Notes: generated by a model not told the origin, from the letters alone. DNA of 64,000 bases from Neolewinella litorea (GCF_004803465.1 NZ_SRSF01000006.1:62001-126000); one strand, 5' to 3'. Shown: positions 24,713-34,771, counted from the stretch's first letter. A program made the numbers and translations.

Positions 24713-27700
24713 ATGATGCTCCATCCCGCATTTCATCTTCCGCGGTTCCGTTCCGTTACCACCCTTTCCATCCTGCTCCTTGCCTCGCTGTTTGGCTCCG
24801 TGAATACGCTGGCGGCGCAGGAGATCACGGGTCTGGAGGTGGAATATTCGTCCACCCCCCTGGGCATCGACGTGCAAACGCCCCGCTTCAGCTGGCAACT
24901 GGAACAGGGGGCGGCGGCGCGCGGGTGGCAACAAACTGCCTATCAAATCCAGGTTTCGGGGCCCGGAGATACGCTTATCTGGGACAGCGGGCGAATCACG
25001 AGCGGAGAAGCCCTGGGCATCCCCTACGATGGCCCCGCCCTGCAACCCACTACGCGCTACGACTGGGCGGTAACGGTCTATGACCAACGAGGGGAAGCCC
25101 GTCGCGCGCAATCCTGGTTCGAAACCGGCCTGCTGGATACCCGCGAATCCGCCTGGCGCGGCGCGCAATGGATCGGCGGCGGTGCGGAAGACCTGATCCT
25201 GCAGAGCCACTACCTCTCGGTTTTCCGCCTGGCGTACACTGTACAACTCGATCGCGACAGCGAAAGTACGCGTGCCTCTTTCGTGTACGGCGCCAACGAT
25301 GTCCGCCTGCTGGACCCCCACAAGAACCTGTACGGCGTGGCGAGTCCCCGCGACAGCAGCTACGTGCGCCTGGAGCTCGACATAGCCGGTCCGCAGGCCA
25401 CCATTAGACTTTACCGCGTGGGCTATACCCGGGAGGACGGGGCCGGCCGGCCGCTCTTCACGCTGCCGGTACCCGATTCGGTCATTGCGGCCGACGGGCG
25501 GTACGACCCCCACCGGATAGAGTTCACCAGCGTTTTCGGCAATACCCGCATCCTGATCAACGGTACGGAGATCGGGGCTGACCACCCGGATTATTACCAG
25601 GGCGGGTGGGGGCGCGGCGGCCTGATCGTCAATCCGCACGGGGCCAGCGACGTCATCGGTTATCCCATGGTGGCCGACGTAGGGTTTGCCGTCCCCGCCG
25701 GCCAGCAGGCCACCTTTTCGGAGGTCGCGATCCGGAATTTCCGCGCCCCGGCCAACGTGCTCTGGGCGGAGGACACCGGCGGGGACTACCGGGGCATCTT
25801 CGCCGGGGTGCTGGAGGCCGACGAACGGGGCTACCACCTGCGCGGCGGGGCCGACGGTACGTTCGTGGTTGCCGATCCCAGTCACCACGCCGCGCCGATG
25901 CTGCGCACCACTTTCGAAGCCAAGCCCAGAGTGGACCAGGCCCGCCTCTACGTCACCGCCCGCGGGGTGTACGAAGTTTTCCTGAACGGCGAGCGGGTAG
26001 GGGAGGACTACTTCAACCCCGGCCTCACCCAGTACGACCGTACGCACATGTATCAGACCTACGACGTGACCGACCGCGTGGAGGCCGGCGCCACCAACGC
26101 CATTGGCGCCTGGCTCGGCGAAGGCTGGTGGAGCGGCAACTACACCTTCACCGGACTGAACTGGAACTACTTCGGCGACCGGCAGTCGCTGCTCGCCCTG
26201 CTGGTGATCGATTACGCCGACGGCAGCACGCAGACCATCACCACGGATGAGAACTGGCGCCTATACACCGATGGCCCCCTACGCTACGGCAGCTTCTTCC
26301 AGGGCGAAGTTTTCGACGCCCGCCGCGAGGACGCCATTGCGGGCTGGACCACCGCCGGCTACGACGACTCCGCCTGGTCACCGGCCCGTACCGTTCCGCT
26401 GGAAGGCACGGCGTTCCAGGGTGAGAACAACGGCACGCCGGTCGACTACTCGGAAATGAAACTGATCGGGCAGATCGGCGATAATGCCCGCGTGGTGCAG
26501 GAACTGACGGCCCAGTCCGTGGAGGAGATCCGGCCTGGCGTGTACGTCTACGACATGGGCACCAATATGGTGGGCGTGCCGCGCATCGACCTCGGCGACC
26601 AGGAAGCCGGCCGCGATATCTGGGTACGCTACGCCGAAGTGCGCTACCCCGACCTGCCCGCCTACGGCGACAAGGTGGGCATGATCATGGTCGAAAACCT
26701 GCGTGCGGCCCTTACCCACGACCACTACATCACCAAAGCGGGCCCCAACGTGCTCCAGCCGCGCTTCACCTTTCACGGCTACCGCTACCTGGAGATCACC
26801 GGCGTGGACGTGCCCCCGCCGCCGGATGCGGTGAAGGGACTGGTCATCAGCTCCGTTCATGAGGTCACCGCCGACTACCAGACGTCCAACGCCAAGGTCA
26901 ACCAGCTCTTCGACAATATCGTCCGCTCGCAGTACGGCAACTTCCTGAGCATACCCACGGATTGCCCGCAGCGCAACGAGCGCATGGGCTGGTCGGGCGA
27001 CATCAGCGTCTTCAGCCGCACGGCTACCTACTTCAGCGACGCCGACCAGTTCTTCCGCCGCCACCTGATGGCCATGCGCGACATTCAGTACGCCAGCGGC
27101 AAATTCCCCGACGTGGCCCCCGCCTTCGACGGTTTCGGCGGTATCCTGTGGGGCAGCGCGGGCGTGACCATCCCCTGGGAGATGTGGCAGCAGTACGGCG
27201 ATACGGCGGTGCTGCGCGAACACTACCCGGCGATGCGGTCCTACCTGGAATTCCTGGAGGGGAACATCGATTCCGCCACGAACGTCATGGCGGGCAGCCA
27301 ACTGGGCGACTGGCTCAGTCCGGAAGGGAAGCAGAACGATAATACCCTGCTCTGGGAAGCCTACTACATCTTCGACCTGCGAATCATGGCGGAGGTAGCC
27401 CGGGTGCTCGGGCACGACGCAGCGGCCGCCGATTACGCCGAGCGGGTGAAACAGCGCCGCCAACATTTCCTGCGCACTTACCTGGAGCCGGGCACCTATC
27501 GCACCGTCCGCTCGGGCTACGTAAGTAACAGTTGGGGCGCACCGCCCGCCGACCGGCAGGGCAAGCTGCTGAACGGCAAGCCGAACTACGTCGATACCCA
27601 GGTTTCCTACGCCCTGCCCCTGGCGCTGGGCGCGGTGGAGGGGGCCACGGCCGACAGCCTCGCCGCCCGGCTGGCCGAAGCCGTGGCGCGGCGGAACGAG

Positions 27701-28327
27701 GACGACGGGGGCGTGGCACGGCCACCCTACTCGCTCATGACCGGCTTCATCGGTACCGCCTGGGTGAGCAAAGCCCTGTCCGACCACGGCTACACCGATG
27801 TGGCCTACCGCCTGCTGCAGCAGGAAGATTACCCCAGTTGGCTCTATCCCGTAACGCAGGGGGCCACCAGCATTTGGGAACGGCTCAATTCATACACCAT
27901 CGAGGACGGCTTCGGCGACAACAACAGCATGAACAGCTTCAACCACTACTCCTTTGGCGCGGTCGGACAGTGGATGATCGCGCACTCGCTCGGCATTCAG
28001 CGCGGTGCCCCCGGCTTCAAGTCCTTCAACCTGCGCCCCGAACCCGACCCCACCGGTCAAATGACCGAAGCCTCCGGCCACTACGACTCTCCCTACGGCC
28101 GCATCTCCGCGGCCTGGGAAACGGACGGCGACCGCCTCACCTACCGCGTCACGGTGCCCGCCAATACCACGGCCAGCCTGGCGTTGCCCACCTCCGATCC
28201 CGCTTCCGTGCGCGAGAGTGGGGAGGAAGTGTCCGCCCGACCGGGGATCAAACCTTCCGGATTCGCCGCCGGCCGCGCGAATTTTGACCTGGCTTCGGGG
28301 ACTTACACCTTTACGGCCTTGCGATGA
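24713..28327 (+). CDS. Alpha-L-rhamnosidase, GH78
   Basis: A 1204-aa secreted glycosidase that should remove terminal alpha-L-rhamnose from polysaccharides or glycosides. The start at ATG 24713 gives a long signal peptide ending in LAAQ. N-terminal beta domains (about 40-700) precede the (alpha/alpha)6 catalytic barrel. The GH78 signature PTDCPQRNERMGWSGD (about 746-761) carries acidic catalytic residues. TSIWERLNSY (about 1054-1063) holds another conserved Glu, followed by NSMNSFNHYSFGAVGQW. A C-terminal beta domain closes the protein. It lies alone, not inside a SusC/D-type locus. The HpaI-type aldolase at 62093 may belong to rhamnose or related sugar-acid breakdown, but it is far away. Confidence 0.94.
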   Translation: MMLHPAFHLPRFRSVTTLSILLLASLFGSVNTLAAQEITGLEVEYSSTPLGIDVQTPRFSWQLEQGAAARGWQQTAYQIQVSGPGDTLIWDSGRITSGEALGIPYDGPALQPTTRYDWAVTVYDQRGEARRAQSWFETGLLDTRESAWRGAQWIGGGAEDLILQSHYLSVFRLAYTVQLDRDSESTRASFVYGANDVRLLDPHKNLYGVASPRDSSYVRLELDIAGPQATIRLYRVGYTREDGAGRPLFTLPVPDSVIAADGRYDPHRIEFTSVFGNTRILINGTEIGADHPDYYQGGWGRGGLIVNPHGASDVIGYPMVADVGFAVPAGQQATFSEVAIRNFRAPANVLWAEDTGGDYRGIFAGVLEADERGYHLRGGADGTFVVADPSHHAAPMLRTTFEAKPRVDQARLYVTARGVYEVFLNGERVGEDYFNPGLTQYDRTHMYQTYDVTDRVEAGATNAIGAWLGEGWWSGNYTFTGLNWNYFGDRQSLLALLVIDYADGSTQTITTDENWRLYTDGPLRYGSFFQGEVFDARREDAIAGWTTAGYDDSAWSPARTVPLEGTAFQGENNGTPVDYSEMKLIGQIGDNARVVQELTAQSVEEIRPGVYVYDMGTNMVGVPRIDLGDQEAGRDIWVRYAEVRYPDLPAYGDKVGMIMVENLRAALTHDHYITKAGPNVLQPRFTFHGYRYLEITGVDVPPPPDAVKGLVISSVHEVTADYQTSNAKVNQLFDNIVRSQYGNFLSIPTDCPQRNERMGWSGDISVFSRTATYFSDADQFFRRHLMAMRDIQYASGKFPDVAPAFDGFGGILWGSAGVTIPWEMWQQYGDTAVLREHYPAMRSYLEFLEGNIDSATNVMAGSQLGDWLSPEGKQNDNTLLWEAYYIFDLRIMAEVARVLGHDAAAADYAERVKQRRQHFLRTYLEPGTYRTVRSGYVSNSWGAPPADRQGKLLNGKPNYVDTQVSYALPLALGAVEGATADSLAARLAEAVARRNEDDGGVARPPYSLMTGFIGTAWVSKALSDHGYTDVAYRLLQQEDYPSWLYPVTQGATSIWERLNSYTIEDGFGDNNSMNSFNHYSFGAVGQWMIAHSLGIQRGAPGFKSFNLRPEPDPTGQMTEASGHYDSPYGRISAAWETDGDRLTYRVTVPANTTASLALPTSDPASVRESGEEVSARPGIKPSGFAAGRANFDLASGTYTFTALR

Positions 28328-28334
28328 TCACGAC

Positions 28335-29663
28335 CTACCGCTGCCGCAGCCATTCCACGAACAGCCGCACGCCGAAGCCAGTGGCCTGACGATCCTTGGC
28401 GAAAGGCCCCTGCGTAAGGGCCACCCCGGCAATGTCGAAGTGGATGTAGCGTTCGTGGCCGTGGGTGAAATTCTCCAGAAATTTGAAGGCGTCGGTGGCG
28501 CCGTGTAGCGGCGTGCCGCTGAAGTTCTTGACGTCAGCTACGTCGCTTTCCAGTCCCTTTGCGAAATCGTCCCACGGCGGCAACGGCCACACGCGCTCTC
28601 CGGAGGCGTCGCCGGCGCGCCGGAATTGCTCCACCAGTTCCTCGTTCTTGCTCAGGGTGGCGGCGCAGACGTAGCCGAAGGTGCGCACCGCACTGCCCGT
28701 CAGGGTTGCCACGTCGATCAGGGTGGTCGGGGCGTAGTGCTTGACGGCGTAGGATAGTCCGTCGGCCATGACCAGGCGGCCCTCCGCGTCGGTGTCGATG
28801 ATTTCGATGGTCTTGCCGGCGTGGCTTTCGATCACGTCGCTGGGCTTGATGCTCAGGGCGTCCACGCTGTTGTCGGTGGCGGGTACGATGCCGACCACGT
28901 TGACCGGAAGCTTCAGGCGGGCCGCCGCCTCGACCGCCCCGAAGGTGGCTGCCGCCCCGCCCATGTCGCTCTTCATCAGGTGCAGGTTCTGGCTGCCCTT
29001 GATGCTCACGCCGCCGGTATCGAAGGTGATGCCCTTGCCGATGATGGCGGTGACGTCCTCCTGGTCGGGCGCGCCGCGGTATTCAGAAACAATGAGCACG
29101 GCGGGGTCTTCGCTGCCGCGGTTCACGGCCAGGAGGCCGTGCAGCCCTTCGTCCAGGCAGGCTTTCTTGTCCAGCACCTTCACCTCGTAGCCGTGGGATT
29201 TGCCGCTGTCGACGGCCCAGGCGGCCAGGTCCTGCGCCCGCTTCTTGTTGGCGGGGGCGTCCACAAGGGCGCGGACGCGGTTCTGGACGCTGGCCAGTAT
29301 GAGTTCCCGCTCGGCGGCGGCGGAGGGTGGGGTCAGCGAAAAGTCTCCCGCGGAGAGGGGGTGGGCTTTGTGCCCTTCCTTACGTGCGCCGGCGGAGTAG
29401 CTGCCCATGCGCAGTCCGCCCAGAAAGGCCGCGGCCAGGTCGGCGTCGATGCCGGCGGCCTCCACTTCCACGGTCGACTCCAGGTGCTTGGCTTCCTGGT
29501 GGCTCAGGAGGTGTCCCAGTTTTCGCGCGGACGCGGGTGCCGCGTTTTCCGGCAAACGGGCAATGATGCGGGGGGGCGAGAGGGTGCGCAGGTAGGAGTC
29601 GGGCGGTACGGCGCCGGTAAAGTCGTCCGCGCCGGTAGCGGAGAGTAGCGTAATCTTGGTCAT
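28335..29663 (-). CDS. Leucyl aminopeptidase family protein, M17
   Basis: A 442-aa cytosolic metallo-exopeptidase. KGITFDTGGVSIK (about 209-221) supplies metal ligands and the active-site Lys, and DTDAEGRLVMAD (about 287-298) is the M17 signature with its Asp/Glu ligands and Arg. Length is slightly short of E. coli PepA (about 500), from a reduced N-terminal domain. It is divergent from bshA; the 117-bp gap must hold both promoters. It converges with the rhamnosidase gene (7 bp apart). Confidence 0.94.
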   Translation of the reverse strand: MTKITLLSATGADDFTGAVPPDSYLRTLSPPRIIARLPENAAPASARKLGHLLSHQEAKHLESTVEVEAAGIDADLAAAFLGGLRMGSYSAGARKEGHKAHPLSAGDFSLTPPSAAAERELILASVQNRVRALVDAPANKKRAQDLAAWAVDSGKSHGYEVKVLDKKACLDEGLHGLLAVNRGSEDPAVLIVSEYRGAPDQEDVTAIIGKGITFDTGGVSIKGSQNLHLMKSDMGGAAATFGAVEAAARLKLPVNVVGIVPATDNSVDALSIKPSDVIESHAGKTIEIIDTDAEGRLVMADGLSYAVKHYAPTTLIDVATLTGSAVRTFGYVCAATLSKNEELVEQFRRAGDASGERVWPLPPWDDFAKGLESDVADVKNFSGTPLHGATDAFKFLENFTHGHERYIHFDIAGVALTQGPFAKDRQATGFGVRLFVEWLRQR

Positions 29664-29780
29664 AGTGCAGTAAGGTCACCGGGGAAGGGGAGGTTCACCT
29701 ACGCCGGGGCAGCAAACTATTTGAACGCATATTGCATTTGGAATAGACCCTTGCACCCGCGTTCCCGCAAAAAGACCTTT

Positions 29781-30944
29781 ATGAAGATCGGCGTCGTTTG
29801 TTATCCCACCTACGGAGGTAGTGGCGTCCTGGCCACTGAACTCGGCCTGGGGCTGGCGCGTCGCGGACACGAAATCCACTTCATCACCTACCGCCGTCCG
29901 GCACGCCTGGGGTTCTTCCACGAGAACGTCTTTTACCACGAGGTGGACAGCGGGGCGGATTACCCCCTGTTCGAATTCGCGCCCTACGAAACCTCTCTGG
30001 CCTCCAAACTGGTCGACGTGGTCGAGAACTACGGACTTGATCTGCTGCACGTCCACTACGCCGTGCCCCACGCGGCAGTGGCCTACATGGCCCGCAAGAT
30101 CCTGATCAGCCGCGGCCGCTACGTGCCCTTCGTGACGACCCTGCACGGCACCGACATTACGCTGGTCGGGTCCAATCCCGCATTCGCCCCCACCATCACC
30201 TTCGCGATCAACAAATCGGACGGGGTGACCGCGGTATCCGACGCCCTGAAGAAAGCTACCCTCGACAATTTCGAGATCTGCCGGCCTATCCAGGTGATCT
30301 ATAACTTCATCGACTTCGAGCGCTTCAAGCGGAACAACAAGGACCACTTCAAGCAGGCCATCGCCCCCCAGGGTGAGCGCATCCTTATCCACGTCTCCAA
30401 CTTCCGGCCCGTCAAGCGGGTCGACGACGTGATCTACATCTTCAAGATCATCAACGACCAGACGCCGAGCAAGCTGCTGCTCATCGGAGACGGACCGGAG
30501 CGCAACAAGTGCGAGGACCTGAGCCGACGCCTGGGCCTCACCAAAGACATCCGCTTCCTCGGCAAGCAGGACGCGGTTGAGGAACTGCTGGCGGTAGCCG
30601 ACGTATTTCTCCTGCCCTCCGCCAGCGAGAGCTTCGGTCTGGCCGCCCTGGAAGCCATGGCCTGTGAAGTGCCCGTGGTGTCGAGCAACGTAGGCGGCAT
30701 CCCGGAGGTGAATATCGACGGGGTCACCGGCTTCACCTCCGGCGTGGGCATGGTCGACAAAATGGCCGAGGACGTCATGAAGATCTTCGAGAGCGACGAA
30801 ACCCTGCAGCGGTTCCGCGCCGCCGCCCTGAAGCAGGCCGAACGCTTCGACATCGACCGGATGATCCCCCAGTACGAAGCCTACTACGAGAAAGTGCTGC
30901 GCGCCAGCCGCTCCCGGCCGGAGGAACCCGTAATGGACTGCTAG
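29781..30944 (+). CDS. bshA: N-acetyl-alpha-D-glucosaminyl L-malate synthase
   Basis: A 387-aa GT4 glycosyltransferase that makes GlcNAc-malate, the first step of bacillithiol synthesis. The ATG at 29781 opens with MKIGVVCYPTYGGSGVLATE, the hallmark of BshA. HVHYAVPHA, TTLHGTDITLVG and the C-terminal ESFGLAALEAMACEVPVV (nucleotide-sugar site with the E-x7-E pattern) are all typical. Length is normal. Other bsh genes are not in the window. The next gene starts 10 bp downstream. Confidence 0.95.
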   Translation: MKIGVVCYPTYGGSGVLATELGLGLARRGHEIHFITYRRPARLGFFHENVFYHEVDSGADYPLFEFAPYETSLASKLVDVVENYGLDLLHVHYAVPHAAVAYMARKILISRGRYVPFVTTLHGTDITLVGSNPAFAPTITFAINKSDGVTAVSDALKKATLDNFEICRPIQVIYNFIDFERFKRNNKDHFKQAIAPQGERILIHVSNFRPVKRVDDVIYIFKIINDQTPSKLLLIGDGPERNKCEDLSRRLGLTKDIRFLGKQDAVEELLAVADVFLLPSASESFGLAALEAMACEVPVVSSNVGGIPEVNIDGVTGFTSGVGMVDKMAEDVMKIFESDETLQRFRAAALKQAERFDIDRMIPQYEAYYEKVLRASRSRPEEPVMDC

Positions 30945-30954
30945 CGTACCCGGC

Positions 30955-32034
30955 ATGCACGAAATCGCCCAACACTTCCGTCTGGACGGGACCATCGCGA
31001 GCATCGAAGCCTTCGGCGGCGGCCACATCAACGATACCTTTCGCATCCGCAACGGAATGCCCGGCGGCCCTGACTACCTGCTGCAGCGCATCAATCACCG
31101 GGTCTTTCCCGACGTGAAAGGGCTCATGGAGAATATCGTCCTGGTCACCGATCACCTGCGCGGACGGATCGCCCAGGCCCCGCCGCCGGCCAACGAGCAG
31201 ACCACCCTGACCGTCGTACGCACCCGGACGGGTGACCCCTATCACCGAACGCCGGACGGCAATTACTGGCGGGTCTTTTTGTTCTTGGATACTTTGCACG
31301 CGTACGACCTGGTAGCCACGCCCGCACAAGCCTACGAAGGGGCCCGCTCCTACGGCTACTTCCTGCGATTCCTGGACGATTTTCCGGCGGCGCGGCTGAC
31401 TGAGGTGATCCCCGGATTTCACGACCTGGCCCGGCGACTGCGGGCCTTTGAGGCGGCGCGTGCGCAGCCGGTAAACGGTCGCGAGCGCGCCTGTCCGGAG
31501 GCCATCCGGCAGGTGGTCAAAATGGCAGACGACCTGCTCGTCATCAACCGGCTCCACAAGGAGGGTCAGATCCGTCAGCGCGTCACCCACAACGACACCA
31601 AGTTCAACAACGTGCTGCTCACCCCCGACGATCGGGGCAAGTGCGTGATCGACCTCGATACCGTCATGCCGGGCATCGTCCACTTCGACTTCGGCGACGC
31701 CGTCCGCTCCGGCATCGGAACGGCCAATGAAGATGAGGCCGACCTCAGCAAGGTGACCGTGGACATGGACAAATTCCGGGCATTCACCGCCGGCTACCTG
31801 GAAGTCACCCGCGACGTCCTCTCGCCTCTAGAGCTCAGGCACCTCGGACTGTCAGGGGCCTACATGACCTTCATCATGGGGGTGCGCTTCCTAACCGATT
31901 ACCTCTCCGGCGACGTCTACTACAAGATCACCAGTCCCGACCACAACCTGCGGCGGGCCCGCAATCAGCTGCGCTTGACGCGTGAGTTCCTGGATCGCCT
32001 TCCGGAGCTGGACGAAGTCGTGCGTACCTCCTGA
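30955..32034 (+). CDS. APH/choline-kinase fold phosphotransferase, NahK-like
   Basis: A 359-aa kinase-fold protein. THNDTKFNNVLL (about 210-221) is the catalytic loop (HxDxxxxN) and VIDLDTV (about 231-237) the metal-binding motif of the aminoglycoside phosphotransferase superfamily. The opening FGGGHINDTF is the ATP-loop equivalent and is close to N-acetylhexosamine 1-kinases. The likely substrate is a sugar or amino sugar. It follows bshA by 10 bp, suggesting one operon, but it is not a known bacillithiol enzyme. Confidence 0.82.
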   Translation: MHEIAQHFRLDGTIASIEAFGGGHINDTFRIRNGMPGGPDYLLQRINHRVFPDVKGLMENIVLVTDHLRGRIAQAPPPANEQTTLTVVRTRTGDPYHRTPDGNYWRVFLFLDTLHAYDLVATPAQAYEGARSYGYFLRFLDDFPAARLTEVIPGFHDLARRLRAFEAARAQPVNGRERACPEAIRQVVKMADDLLVINRLHKEGQIRQRVTHNDTKFNNVLLTPDDRGKCVIDLDTVMPGIVHFDFGDAVRSGIGTANEDEADLSKVTVDMDKFRAFTAGYLEVTRDVLSPLELRHLGLSGAYMTFIMGVRFLTDYLSGDVYYKITSPDHNLRRARNQLRLTREFLDRLPELDEVVRTS

Positions 32035-32042
32035 ATCCCCGC

Positions 32043-32795
32043 CTACCAGCCGCTCAGCCAGAGCAGGGCCAGGTAGAGAACCGACGGGCAGAGCAGGCAA
32101 CCCAGTCCGGTGTAGAAAGTGGCCGTCAGCGCGCCATAGGGCACCAGTTTAGGATCCGTAGCCGCCAGGCCGGCCGCCACGCCGCTGGTCGTGCCCAGCA
32201 GTCCGCCGAAAACGAGGGCCGAATGCGGATTGTCCAGTCCCACCCGCCGCGCAATCAGCGGCGTAAGTACCGTGGTGGCAATGGTCTTGACCACTCCCGT
32301 AGCAATGCTTATGGCCATCACTTCCGAGCTTGCTCCCAGTGCCGTACCCGTGACGGGCCCGACGATGTAGGTGCAGGCCCCGGCACCGATCGTGGCCAGG
32401 CTCACCGGGTCGTGGTAGCCCAAGCCCCACGCGATGGTCACGCCCAGCACGAAGGAAAGCAGTACGCCCGTCAGCAGCGCCACCGCGCCAGCGGGGCCGG
32501 CGTGGCGGATCTTGTCGAGATCGGCCCCCATGGCGGTGGCCACTACGGCGAAGTCGCGCAGCATGGAACCCCCGAGCAGGGCCATACCCGCGAAGAGGGG
32601 AAAATCGGCGATCCCCTTATTGCCCCCCAGGAACGCCAGGCCGAGCCCGATGAGAATGGCCAGCGCCACCCCGGGGATGAGCCCGCGAAAGAGGTGGCGT
32701 GTCAGCCAGAAAGAGACCAGCATGATGACCCCCACGAAAAGGAAGGCGAACAGCAGTCCATTGTTAATTAATACTTCAGTGATGAGCTCCGTCAT
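32043..32795 (-). CDS. madM: Malonate transporter subunit MadM
   Basis: A 250-aa polytopic inner-membrane protein, the larger subunit of the two-part malonate:sodium symporter known from Malonomonas. The N-terminus MTELITEVLINNGLLFAF and Gly-rich helices (GAGACTYIVGPVTGTALGA) are typical of MadM. The start is ATG 32793-32795, which overlaps the MadL stop (ATGA), so its synthesis is coupled. It is the last gene of matB-madL-madM and converges with the kinase-like gene. Confidence 0.88.
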   Translation of the reverse strand: MTELITEVLINNGLLFAFLFVGVIMLVSFWLTRHLFRGLIPGVALAILIGLGLAFLGGNKGIADFPLFAGMALLGGSMLRDFAVVATAMGADLDKIRHAGPAGAVALLTGVLLSFVLGVTIAWGLGYHDPVSLATIGAGACTYIVGPVTGTALGASSEVMAISIATGVVKTIATTVLTPLIARRVGLDNPHSALVFGGLLGTTSGVAAGLAATDPKLVPYGALTATFYTGLGCLLCPSVLYLALLWLSGW

Positions 32796-33172
32796 GGTCC
32801 CGGCGGTTGGGGTGCGGGCGGGCGGCCGATTCGCGACAAGAGGGGGACGAGCGACAGTCCGGCGACGGTCACCGCGACCCCGGCGATGAGGGCCAGCCAA
32901 CCGCCGGAAAGGGCCGCCGTGGCGTTCTGTACCGCGGCCATCGCCACGATGATCGGGATGTACATCGAGCTCCAGAACAGGATGCCCGCGGTGGTGGGCC
33001 CGTCCAGCCACCCCCGGCGTTTTAGCCAGGCGTTCAGGAAGATGAGCAGCAGCATGGCGAAGCCCACCCCGCCCACGTCGCCGTTGATGCCGATAGCCGC
33101 TCCGAGCAGGGTGCCCGTTACCTTGCCCGCCAGGAAGCAGAAAGCCAGCAGCGCCACGCCATAGATGGTCAT
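32792..33172 (-). CDS. madL: Malonate transporter subunit MadL
   Basis: A 126-aa membrane protein with four hydrophobic helices, the small subunit of the malonate transporter. MTIYGVALLAFCFLAG followed by GVNGDVGGVG-type sequence (here GINGDVGGVGFAMLLLI) is the family's fingerprint. The frame is open upstream inside matB, but ATG 33170-33172 overlaps the matB stop as ATGA, the same coupling as with madM. The short C-terminal tail is Pro-rich. Confidence 0.88.
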   Translation of the reverse strand: MTIYGVALLAFCFLAGKVTGTLLGAAIGINGDVGGVGFAMLLLIFLNAWLKRRGWLDGPTTAGILFWSSMYIPIIVAMAAVQNATAALSGGWLALIAGVAVTVAGLSLVPLLSRIGRPPAPQPPGP

Positions 33173-34677
33173 GCGAAGAGCTGCTTGAGTTCCTGCTTGG
33201 TCACCTTGCCCATCACGTTGCGCGGCAGCTCGTCCTGGAAGAGATAGCGCCGCGGAACCTTGTAGCCCGGCAGGCGCTCCCTCAGCCAGTCGTTGAGTTC
33301 CTGCAGGTCGAGCTGTCGCCCTTCTACGATCAGACTGGCCCCGATGATCTCCCCCCATTCTTCGTCGGGTATGCCCACTACGGCGCATTCCCCGATGGCC
33401 GGGTGCTGACGCAGTACCTCCTCAATCTCAAGGGCCGAGATCTTGTAGCCGCCGGACTTGATGATGTCCACGGAGTTGCGGCCGAGGATGCGGTAGGCAC
33501 CGTCTTCCCACGCGGCAATGTCGCCCGTGCGGAACCAGCCGTCGGGAGAGAAGGCCTCCGCGGTAGCGGCCGGGCGGTTCCAGTATTCCAGGAAGACGTT
33601 CTCTCCCTTCACCTGGATCTCGCCGGGTTCGCCCTCGGGCACTTCCTGCTCGTTCTCGTCGACCAGCCGGACGGTCACGCCCCGCAGCGGCTGCCCGATG
33701 AAGCCCGGCCGGCGGGCCCCGTTGTAGGGGTTGCTGATGGCCATGCCCATTTCGGTCATGCCGTAGCGCTCGAGCAGGGTGTGGCCGCTGATCTCCCGCC
33801 AGGTCTCCAGTACCGACACCGGCAGGGCGGCGGAGCCAGAAACCATCAGCCGGAACGCCCGAAGCTTGCGCGACAGCTCGCGCTGATCCTCCACGGGCAG
33901 CTGCCGGTAATGTGTGATAAGCTTGAAGTAGATCGTCGGGACCGCCATAAAGACATTTATCCGCCCCGTGCCAAATCGTTCGAATACCTCCCCCGCGTCG
34001 AACTGCGGCATGAACTCACAGCAGGCCCCGCTCCAGAGGGCGCAGCACAGCACGTTGACGATGCCGTGGACGTGGTGCAGGGGCAGGATGTTCAGGATGC
34101 GGTCGTCTTCCGACCACTCCCAGGCCTCAACCAGGGTCCGGATCGAGGCCTCCAGGTTGGCGTGGGTGGTCACCACCCCCTTGGGCCGACCGGTCGTACC
34201 GCTGGTGTACAGAATCATAGCGCGGCGATCGCGGGTCACCTCCGGCAGTTCCTGGGCGCCCCCCGCCAAATCGTCGATCGCCACGAAGTCTGTGTCGATG
34301 GGCCCGAATAGCGGTTCCAGCCGTTCCCGGAACTCCGGACCGTAGACGACGGAACGGGCCGTAGTGTCTTCGATGACGTACTGCAGGGAGGGCAGGGGGT
34401 GCTTTACGCACAGTGGGACGGCGATGCCCCCGGCCCGCCAGATGCCCCACTGGACGGCGACGTAGTCGAAACCCGGAGACACCAGAAATGCCACCCGCGC
34501 TTCCCGCAGGTCCTCCTCGTCGCCCAGGAGCGCGCGGGCAATGGCTTCGGACCGGCTCAGCAGTTCAGCGTAGGTAAAGTCGGTGGCCCCGTCGCTGATG
34601 GCTGTTCGGTCGCGGAAGGAATCGGCACGCTGGATAAGTGGAAGCACGGCGGAGAGCGGTTGGTGTAGTCCTGACAA
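33169..34677 (-). CDS. matB: Malonyl-CoA synthetase (acyl-CoA ligase), MatB type
   Basis: An acyl-adenylate-forming enzyme of about 500 aa. YTSGTTGRPKGVV is the phosphate loop; ERYGMTEMGM and the later GWFRTGDIA and GGYKISALEIEE motifs complete the ANL-family set, and the C-terminal Lys lies in MGKVTKQEL. Family resemblance and coupling to madL/madM point to malonate as substrate, giving malonyl-CoA for lipid synthesis or catabolism. The start is uncertain: no ATG exists in the plausible region. I use TTG 34675-34677 (502 aa); a GTG at 34641 is the alternative. The open frame continues upstream past the candidate promoter but looks non-coding. Confidence 0.88.
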   Translation of the reverse strand: MSGLHQPLSAVLPLIQRADSFRDRTAISDGATDFTYAELLSRSEAIARALLGDEEDLREARVAFLVSPGFDYVAVQWGIWRAGGIAVPLCVKHPLPSLQYVIEDTTARSVVYGPEFRERLEPLFGPIDTDFVAIDDLAGGAQELPEVTRDRRAMILYTSGTTGRPKGVVTTHANLEASIRTLVEAWEWSEDDRILNILPLHHVHGIVNVLCCALWSGACCEFMPQFDAGEVFERFGTGRINVFMAVPTIYFKLITHYRQLPVEDQRELSRKLRAFRLMVSGSAALPVSVLETWREISGHTLLERYGMTEMGMAISNPYNGARRPGFIGQPLRGVTVRLVDENEQEVPEGEPGEIQVKGENVFLEYWNRPAATAEAFSPDGWFRTGDIAAWEDGAYRILGRNSVDIIKSGGYKISALEIEEVLRQHPAIGECAVVGIPDEEWGEIIGASLIVEGRQLDLQELNDWLRERLPGYKVPRRYLFQDELPRNVMGKVTKQELKQLFA

Positions 34678-34763
34678 TGTACACTGCCGGCCGCAATACC
34701 GCTCCCGCGGGCAAAAACACCGTGGCGAATCGACCCTTTTGCCCGCTGGGGGGTAGTTAGTAC

Positions 34764-34771
34764 CTAACGTA
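34764..34771 (-). promoter_or_regulatory. Candidate -7 box of the matB-madLM operon
   Basis: TACGTTAG on the minus strand in the gap between matB and the divergent FUSC gene, giving a leader of about 80 nt to the TTG start. A 13-bp string around it recurs at 16163-16176. Confidence 0.35.
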
